Below are positions 60,101-64,000 of a DNA stretch of 64,000 bases, piece by piece. Position 1 is the first letter of the stretch. Every line of letters starts with the position of its first letter. Origin of the DNA: a virus. The translations under genes were made by a program, and so were the position numbers. Under the pieces are notes generated by a model that saw only the letters and a program-made list of their open reading frames with translations, made no database searches and had not been told where the DNA came from. The stretch covers positions 1 through 64,000 of the IMG/VR virus record IMGVR_UViG_3300035126_000842; one strand, 5' to 3'.

Positions 60101-62401
60101 GTTACTTTCATCTATTGCAAATAATCTATACTGATCTGCTAAAAATTCCATTGCTTCCTCATAGGTATCTATTTCAGAAGCGGGTTTTGTTATTTGTTTA
60201 TTCTTATAGTAGTATGTAACTCTACCTTTTATCTTTTTTACTTCTTCAAAAAGCTGTTGCTTTTGTTCTGGAGTAAACCACATTTCAGTAAACTCATGCC
60301 ATGCTTCATGATATAAGTCAGTATATTGTGATCCATTATATAGTGTAACACCTGCTTTACTCCAAGTAGCAAAAGCTCCTGAATTTACTATATCAAAAAG
60401 TTTTTGCAATGGTACATTTTTGGTTACAGGATTACTGTTAAACCATTCTAATGCTTTTTGATTAAGCTTATCTGTAGATAAGTTTGCAATGTTTTTAGAC
60501 ATCCATAGTACATCTCCTAAATCTTCTTCTGCTACAAATTCATCTTTTTGAGTACTAAATGGTTCAGTAAAATTTATTGCTAGTATAGGATTCAATATAG
60601 GCAATGTATCACTACCTTCTGATACAGTAACCGGTAGTTTATAATATTGTGCTATGTAGTCTGCACTATTTATTTTTGTTAATGTAAGAATTTTATTATC
60701 ACCATCTTGAACTATTGATGGAATTTCAATTTCTTGTTCATTAGGATTAAGCAAATAATTTTGCTCTAGACTTTGCCGTAAAGCTTGCTTAAAACCTTCT
60801 TTGTTATTAAGTTTTCTGTATTCTGTATAAGTCCTATCTGTTGGATTATAAATCTGTACATACCAATTTGACTCATAAGACTTTAGATTATGTTTTGCTG
60901 ATGCAGTTTTAAAGGTTATTTCTTTAAAATAAAAAGATTCAAATATTCTTTGTTTTTCTTCGGTGGTTAATGGTACCCCTTGATATAGTATTTCATCATT
61001 ACTCATTAACTCTACTAATGCATCTACAATAGGAAGTAAACGCTCGTTTTTCCTTTCTGTAGGAGACCCTAGTTTATTATTACCTAAGAAAATTGTAATG
61101 TCAAATTTATCATTTATGACCAAGCGAGCATTCTGTTTTACTCCAGAAACTTTAGCTGGGTTATAACTAACTGATGTTATACCACTTAAAAGCTCTCTCA
61201 AATCATTTGTAATATAGGTATCTCCTTTTTCTTCTAACTGGGATAGTTTAGAGATGTATCTTAAATAACCTATTCTACTATTTATATCATCTATTTTTAT
61301 TAAGTTACTTTCAGGATTTACTAAAATTTTGTCTTTAATAAAACGAGCAATATTTCTTGTAGTAGAAAGCAGATTATTTACATAGTCCTTTTTTTCGTTT
61401 TCTATTATTTCTATACTATTTTCTAACTCAATTATTCTATCAGCATTTCTTTCTGTTTCAAGATTTTCCTTGAGTGTATTTAAAGTATTGACTTTATACT
61501 TATTAGGATTTAAAACCATTCCTCTTTTTAAGAGTAAGTCTAATAGTACACTGTCTGTACTACCGTCCATATATTTATCTATGTTGTTTATTACTTCGTC
61601 TGGAATACGAGAGTAAGAAGCTATATAATAGCTACCACTAGAATCAATAACTCCATCATCATTAATAAACACAGGTTCCCCTTTAGCATCTGTTATAAGA
61701 AAGATATATTTGTTTCCTTTAGGATTACCATAAATTTTAGAAGAATCTACATCTTTTATATTATAAAGCCTGATGTAAAGGTTATTTAAAACAGGATCTT
61801 TATCTGAAATAGTTTTGAGAGTATTACTTAAAAAGTAATCAATAAACTTTCTAAAAGCTTTTACACCGTTGCTTTGAATTACATTTTTTGATAAATCGCT
61901 GTTGTCATAAAACTCAGAATCAGTTGGTTGAAATAACAAAGCAATGTTCATTGTATTAATTTCAAACAAAGATTCTTCGTAATCTCTATCATCAACAGTA
62001 GTAATACTTATTGGAGTTATAACAGGATCTACAGTAGGTTTAAGATTAAGATACTCAAGTACTTTGCCCTTAGAAGAATCAGTTGCTATATTCCAAGGTA
62101 TATTTCCAAGCTGTTCAACAATATACTCTGGAAAATACTTTGCATTTTTTTTATTTCTTGCTGTATTAACTAAAGCTACGGCACCTACTAAAGTAGCAAG
62201 TAAAGCTTTTTCATACTTTTGAGACGGTTCATCTACTATATCCGTAACTTGTTTATAGTAATCTTGAATAAAACTTTTAAGGTTTAACTCTTGATTTGGC
62301 TCTAAACTATCAAAAGCTTTTTTATAAGATAAGACGAAATGATTTTCAAAATTCTCTAAATCTTCCGTTGTAATGTTGCAAGAAGTAGCTGATATATTCA
62401 T
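51176..62401 (-). CDS. Giant virion RNA polymerase polyprotein (crAss-like type)
   Basis: 3741 aa. The polymerase active-site loop is GGDFDVDKL with DFDVD at residues 2224-2228 (55718-55732), preceded by PLSIVLPSEIVAKS-like sequence; DFDxD is the metal-binding signature of crAss-like virion RNAPs related to YonO and eukaryotic RNA-directed polymerases. Other parts: HEAWHEF (698-704), a zincin-type HExxH; a nucleotide-binding-like domain around IGNPFDW (3314-3320); a further module with ITERGGLAFLDKSTHT near 3580. The long remaining stretches are helical. Known crAss RNAPs are about 2000-2500 aa, so this is an extended fusion. It would travel in the virion and transcribe early genes. Confidence 0.8.
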   Translation of the reverse strand: MNISATSCNITTEDLENFENHFVLSYKKAFDSLEPNQELNLKSFIQDYYKQVTDIVDEPSQKYEKALLATLVGAVALVNTARNKKNAKYFPEYIVEQLGNIPWNIATDSSKGKVLEYLNLKPTVDPVITPISITTVDDRDYEESLFEINTMNIALLFQPTDSEFYDNSDLSKNVIQSNGVKAFRKFIDYFLSNTLKTISDKDPVLNNLYIRLYNIKDVDSSKIYGNPKGNKYIFLITDAKGEPVFINDDGVIDSSGSYYIASYSRIPDEVINNIDKYMDGSTDSVLLDLLLKRGMVLNPNKYKVNTLNTLKENLETERNADRIIELENSIEIIENEKKDYVNNLLSTTRNIARFIKDKILVNPESNLIKIDDINSRIGYLRYISKLSQLEEKGDTYITNDLRELLSGITSVSYNPAKVSGVKQNARLVINDKFDITIFLGNNKLGSPTERKNERLLPIVDALVELMSNDEILYQGVPLTTEEKQRIFESFYFKEITFKTASAKHNLKSYESNWYVQIYNPTDRTYTEYRKLNNKEGFKQALRQSLEQNYLLNPNEQEIEIPSIVQDGDNKILTLTKINSADYIAQYYKLPVTVSEGSDTLPILNPILAINFTEPFSTQKDEFVAEEDLGDVLWMSKNIANLSTDKLNQKALEWFNSNPVTKNVPLQKLFDIVNSGAFATWSKAGVTLYNGSQYTDLYHEAWHEFTEMWFTPEQKQQLFEEVKKIKGRVTYYYKNKQITKPASEIDTYEEAMEFLADQYRLFAIDESNSVVTKAIKAIFKAIKKLLDSLFSKTTALDNNINAFDNPAIREIFNTLYTGDIKKLEAYRYDINQGSTNILQKTIVGVGDKKTRYKFTSEETLLLQKTIDSIIFSAGITPMLMQAGAQDKILGSVRLLFKVDNIESVYQLISRGLQSRYNLFKSLVEQTTNEDLKKSYESTVKLFGIALQNLGDVTKLKSRTENQGIIKYYIEENEFINEIYQDEDEDFLSKDDGQYSDKGNNSTSVHNDFSPYLKFMFTKMPKIKVLKDNTLYINDALTEGIKKVGDLFYKVNMLSGAESILTKGEFYELFSKNKYSVAGNGDIVLGSHYVERDSAGLPLTLDNANIAITKLISTPGLVGRLDPLSIPEIIKAYAQNGSSITDKLFYASVYGIIGGNTLEKWQQLNIQNAENVIEEKAKAYPAFYEHVKEHFFTFNSLLKSLSREKVLPIIANVSYDSKKKQYILESYIGNTEFISFWNKREIEYTDFVSKLSVEEQNRYGLEQVGSELKFNAAKFFAHPENKKLYDPTSSQYKSTVVFTYQDNIYKIVNYLKLLGILNSSIEYPDTLIKDMLKDSTIIDGLNALNMVLFNNRNKLSSVDNIVNLLKKGDPTIKDLKQLTLVEKIFAAANQIEITTNDNMYTNPSGDIENEFSLQSSMMRYVQLYNDENLKESINQSPNENPFWADSLLNKLVYQQGKKFRLFKASGIANDTNTGITENDNNVFTANIEAMINLRIHNAYRMYQHAGKSTQHYMSIDKVPFISYATADVQAENVFYNQLYNYFIAEAIRVYQTKQGEHDNVEMFSKFGKKYLFFDYIDSETTNLVESLIKEVYDSKRNDNVENVITSVKQKLQGTQADAIKAAIKVEHDSRITAGINSFAKIDPTVLTNIDASINKTLGIEVEADGQRLYKHSYMNMTLFNIESNIFIYGDLANYNLDKDEFSKRNALWGSGGNPVYSDPDYLNLIKSIFDFSDSSSEIINMQELPVAILEDVKVTSENYNEYEEAIKSIIEDVKVAEKRTKPYSDMKEADAQGVVLLPTYRMLSLSSGNWDNTKELYYNKIMRGETLPLNISEFFPSLKYQFAGPAKYKKDNVYKNIQAFTLKFNIVPLIPPVLNPKIGEEQKQRYLNLIYNKMLNEKIGLLTYVSGSKNSFFFDKTSNLFYDNEGNLTDKPFVKNFINTTFFKDQLYIAPVFKGKSLVSSQKRTKILDLFFENGKLKSEFKKYGPLVEEYKQSIADATQMFKDKLSATLQIDLKNPDKKGMEKFAGYIKELLKKKGYITEDETDMIAVIDGAFAYDYLGSGLAVILDNIIANIIEKNIIQQKFPGEPLIQVANTGWEFVETDPLLKRVLKDKVRYSNKLKSYRKAKDGTILPAQVKISMQGDFYKLLNLTHTDGNSIGTIPRLNEMMAKPEWKKLHMDKFIITGDRIPVHAHPSMEVLEIEEFLDPIASNIIVLPSEIVAKSGGDFDVDKLTLLYPSFDEEGNILKYSLSYNESKAKIKELNSKLKVEEERSAAYYKLLRKILSAVTTDLKRTGMQNVAELASANKAKQYRKVVNNNQEALAEYDELTLEGDETLESIEKKIEDINQKIADIFTNKSELETKEDTLTEAEKQMLKVAEEYQKEVYYYKNIAGALGNRINKNVASLLLIEELLPYLILPTTDENLKEISKRNDNITLSEFPIATNYSYITDPFQSLLKLDYNSAGKKSLGIIAVFSSMLNEMAESNLQMPNAIIGKNGSVTVVKIPFNYKTTKHEIDVIVDSDNVTVEIDALDYSALTNLNGKDKGDYTGQKIQASVDVEKDPWLLRLGIRKNTASFQLGLTGAGVNEEPVSIFLLNPMVNLYVRYTEIAKTPLLPFFGRILNNTKSPSTVDKFKSIIQPNEFRKLVEQSNYSSEIKNKVNTILGQKFTKTSIVKLNNVFAEESKLVYESLDFNAAHYIGNSDYNTNVLNQAIGLIHYLALNQMFDSTINKLSFALRPDRQRFASILDFILFDRKFQELYSTMPEFTKESLLSIKRNSVRSSFYINTGSLPKTLLESLSPSMIQVVDFIYRNHYQDKIYESQMPFKDTKTAIKLYSNIIRSVMLQKLLNSRYKNDVYKGFNVIASTEFDADNNAVQTSVLKNDFNILLTSAVKVIEVTDEANNVVEKSLYVNRLNIALFAAGTSSDLDSSDYYVAYNIVKPDYRILKGTKRLEKYLIEYEIAKNKYPFNDFKNSTYYKQVYKNIEEDATYKDIKSKKPNLSKSQYAYQLFLRDMATISSMPVSVLSTKSISQTSTNIGYFINQIKVAYANVLLQAYPVLNNLNTKIKDNSDTLQIEIVGIKDNLEYYRKQIQTLIDPTKRTLSNSFDNMVLSDILTGVGLFSVMQNNTSSTSSKVQQLFVNESLLKNLATVAMSKPELEKLLKSIESDVVAANNHKKPGYIYVVPEQESETKNTLDVVPYRNIKTTKSTLFVAKSVSTSTTDTTQTAVSTQPETARTIYDKINKDKKTKSTNVEIAGQGDLSDVKYSAKTFWSEVVPEARAWFGDNLIIAYRGKKTNTFLQNYKGRLSGEPALTIGNPFDWQAETGTRDEQGIKSTKRFIHWMITGDNMGVTEATPEYRQAIIDDIKNGKLKNRPIIYYQEKGYATHATALDYLINEYNWNQPTTPTVSEGIEINSKQTGLGNDLTNVHFATNGKSKFDIIPTDKSLKNPDSVKLDSNDLAVKWAIDKGLKTYADAYGQSVEAWYKSNNAMSKGIPKGTEGDAYDMKLMIGLITDKLKQYPNLVTQITERGGLAFLDKSTHTMGTGRWSSKNPKNMFMNALKQAYQNVSATPTVTAKPTTQTLESKTELEVYIPDYSLAKSVHNTIQGRVAKGENFATVKNELYKKFYDSISEKYDQIPKDVNFNIRYVFGNNIIETKSIQDEARIKNVLVYDSITNRDPEIEKILTGLLYINAFVLYQKFGKINKQFLPPNLVAKVVVRETIDKANINENELNKVLEIIRNC

Positions 62402-62421
62402 ATTGTAAATATAGTAAAATT

Positions 62422-64000
62422 TTAAGATTTAGGGTTATTAGGAGTACATGGTTTGTTAAATATAGCCTTAGCATCAACTTCAGGTAAGTTGTCCATATCT
62501 TTACCAGACCCAGACGGTGTATCAATTTTTTCTCCTTCACCTGCAGATTCTTGTTTAAATGATAAGATCTTATTTTTGTTCTTAGAAACAGAATCTACAA
62601 AACTAGATATTGATTGTGATTTAAGCTGAGGCTCTGCACCTATTGCAGAAAATACAAAGTAATTTAAATTATCACCAACAATTTTTTCAAGTACAATAAA
62701 GTTTGTTAAAGGATTATTTAAATCAGTAATCGATACTGTTCCTAAACTAACATTAGCTAAGGTATTTATTACTTTTCGCAGAAACTGATTTTTATCCGAA
62801 ACAGTAGTCCTTTCAGAATTGTAAAAACTTTCAAAGTAATTAAAAAGCTCGGTTGCTTTTGTATCAAGGTTATCTCTTAAGCTACTAAATTCTGAATAAA
62901 AAGGAGATTCTTTAGTTAATATTTTACTGAAAAGCTCAATGATTTCGTTTGAATTTAAACTACTAACATTAACACCACTTAATTCAGTTATAAGATTGGT
63001 TAGCAAAGATTCATCAAAAATAATTCTATTAAAGAGATTCATTTTTAATCTGTAAAAAGCAGCTTCTGCTTCTACTACATCAGCACCTTTAAGTAAAACA
63101 TCGCTAAAAGTTTGTCCTTCAGTTAATACTATGACTTTTTTATCAAATTCATTTTCAGCTGCTATATACTTAGCAACATCAGTCTCACCTGTTAAAATTC
63201 TATTACGTAATATATCACTACGTTGTTCACTTAAAACTGCAATATCAGCGTCTTTAATAAATCTTTTACTGCCTGTTACGTAAATTTTATTTGTATTTTT
63301 TTCATTTTTTCCTTGATTTATTTGATTTAAAACAGGATTGTACACTAAACTATCTAGATTTTCATAACCTACTTTTTTATTAAAAGCATTGATTATAGCA
63401 AATATATTTTCATTTGTAAACTCCAAATCACCCGCAAAATTTTTTGTTTTATTTATTTCAGCAAGTCTGTTTAGCAATAAATCATCTACATCTATAAGAG
63501 TGTATTTTCTTTCACTTTCAGGACGACTATTGTATTCTTGTACTAACCGTGTTTTTCCTATACCAGGAGTACCGTATATAAGTTTACCTACAAAAAACTC
63601 AAGGAAATCTTCTGTGGGTTTTATTATATTGTCTAATAAGTTTTTGTTTTTATCAAAAACAGATTTACTTATACCAAACCTAGCAACAAACATTTCTTTT
63701 TGCTCAGGAGATGTTGCTGTTTTGTATAAAGAAACCGCCTGTCTATTATCTTCATTAAGAAGTGTATTGTACCAATACTCAAATAAACCTGGGTTTGCAT
63801 TAAAGAAATTATTAGAAAGCGTTGTTATCTCAGAAGGTTTACTTACAGAACCTTTTGTGTTGTTAAATACAAATACAGGAATTCCATTCACAGAAGTTAC
63901 TGTTACAGAACCAACCTGTTTATTGTCTTTGTATATAGGATAAGTAGTATCAAGTTTTATAGATGACACATTTCCTATACTAGACGTATTAGTTTGTGTA
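62422..64000 (-). CDS. P-loop ATPase-domain cargo protein (5' end outside window)
   Basis: At least 526 aa; the frame stays open to the window edge, so a GTG start at 63969 is not to be trusted. A Walker A motif GTPGIGKT lies at 63568-63591 (residues about 133-140 counted from that GTG), followed by YTLIDVDDLL, which could be Walker B or the start of an AAA or kinase-like (zeta-toxin-type) domain; RLVQEYN follows the P-loop. The C-terminal half is helical with an acidic tail. Ends 20 bp before the giant RNAP gene, so they are co-transcribed. Confidence 0.7.
   Translation of the reverse strand, partial: TQTNTSSIGNVSSIKLDTTYPIYKDNKQVGSVTVTSVNGIPVFVFNNTKGSVSKPSEITTLSNNFFNANPGLFEYWYNTLLNEDNRQAVSLYKTATSPEQKEMFVARFGISKSVFDKNKNLLDNIIKPTEDFLEFFVGKLIYGTPGIGKTRLVQEYNSRPESERKYTLIDVDDLLLNRLAEINKTKNFAGDLEFTNENIFAIINAFNKKVGYENLDSLVYNPVLNQINQGKNEKNTNKIYVTGSKRFIKDADIAVLSEQRSDILRNRILTGETDVAKYIAAENEFDKKVIVLTEGQTFSDVLLKGADVVEAEAAFYRLKMNLFNRIIFDESLLTNLITELSGVNVSSLNSNEIIELFSKILTKESPFYSEFSSLRDNLDTKATELFNYFESFYNSERTTVSDKNQFLRKVINTLANVSLGTVSITDLNNPLTNFIVLEKIVGDNLNYFVFSAIGAEPQLKSQSISSFVDSVSKNKNKILSFKQESAGEGEKIDTPSGSGKDMDNLPEVDAKAIFNKPCTPNNPKS

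Noticed and set aside
42166-62401. Plus-strand ORFs of 60-180 aa inside the giant minus-strand genes
   Set aside because: They are hydrophobic shadow frames of AT-rich coding DNA without leaders, and the giant reading frames are uninterrupted.
51176-62401. Intein within the giant polymerase
   Set aside because: No intein start cysteine block or terminal HN-C pair was seen near the DFDVD site; length is explained by added domains.
1-64000. CRISPR arrays
   Set aside because: Repeats seen (12, 19 and 34 bp) are few and not regularly spaced; no cas genes are present. The RecB/Cas4-like nuclease is explained by phage recombination.
1-64000. Alternative genetic code (recoded stops)
   Set aside because: Genes end normally with TAA, TAG and TGA, and long frames are not broken by in-frame stops, so the standard code fits.
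1-64000. Prophage or bacterial chromosome origin
   Set aside because: No integrase, repressor or host flank is visible, and gene density with replication and cargo modules fits a free phage genome. Circular ends cannot be judged from this window.

Overview
The window is 64 kb of an AT-rich, very densely packed genome of a large double-stranded DNA phage. The best fit is a crAss-like phage, or a close relative, infecting a member of the Bacteroidota. This rests on gene content and layout. There is a replication and nucleotide-metabolism module on the plus strand. Facing it is a minus-strand block of giant proteins, one of which (3741 aa) carries the DFDxD active-site signature of crAss-type virion RNA polymerases. 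Capsid, portal, terminase and tail genes are not in the window, so the assignment is an inference. No host-type housekeeping operon is seen. Most genes lack a clear Shine-Dalgarno sequence, as expected for Bacteroidota.

Layout. (1) 1-5.9 kb: small early-type genes, three tRNA-like genes with abnormally large anticodon loops, a folded RNA candidate, a PEGA-type lipoprotein, an orphan DnaA domain IV protein and an IMP dehydrogenase/GMP reductase. (2) 5.9-7.7 kb: a radical SAM protein and unknowns. (3) 7.7-10.2 kb: an insertion that looks like an integron gene-cassette array, with five one-gene units separated by attC-like sites and flanked by a 34-bp direct repeat. (4) 10.2-17.2 kb: an accessory zone of short overlapping genes with duplicated families, an HNH endonuclease and islands of strong Shine-Dalgarno sites. 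(5) 17.3-19.9 kb: unknowns, an HNH nuclease and two virion-protein-like genes. (6) 19.9-24 kb: ThyX, a glycosyltransferase-like protein and an SF2 helicase. (7) 24-26.1 kb: a minus-strand island of small membrane proteins (probable lysis functions), with a uracil-DNA glycosylase embedded on the opposite strand. (8) 26.2-42.1 kb: the replication/recombination module, containing DnaB-type helicase, Sak4-like ATPase, SSB-like protein, primase, RuvC-like resolvase, VWA/metallopeptidase plus MoxR-type ATPase, PD-(D/E)XK nuclease, family B DNA polymerase, dCTP deaminase/dUTPase, MazG and a nucleotidyltransferase-like protein. (9) A strong terminator at 42.13-42.16 kb separates this from (10) 42.2-64 kb, a minus-strand operon of virion-cargo type: a P-loop protein, the giant RNA polymerase, GNAT, ADP-ribosyltransferase-like and large zincin/coiled-coil proteins, plus a GIY-YIG homing endonuclease.

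How it fits together. The cargo operon would supply proteins that enter the cell with the DNA, including the polymerase that starts early transcription. The plus-strand genes then remodel nucleotide pools (IMPDH/GMPR, ThyX, Dcd, MazG) and replicate and recombine the genome. The most unusual parts are the cassette array with its hybrid attC/leader sites and the three tRNA-like genes with insertions in the anticodon loop. All functional calls come from motif reading by eye; no database search was run.
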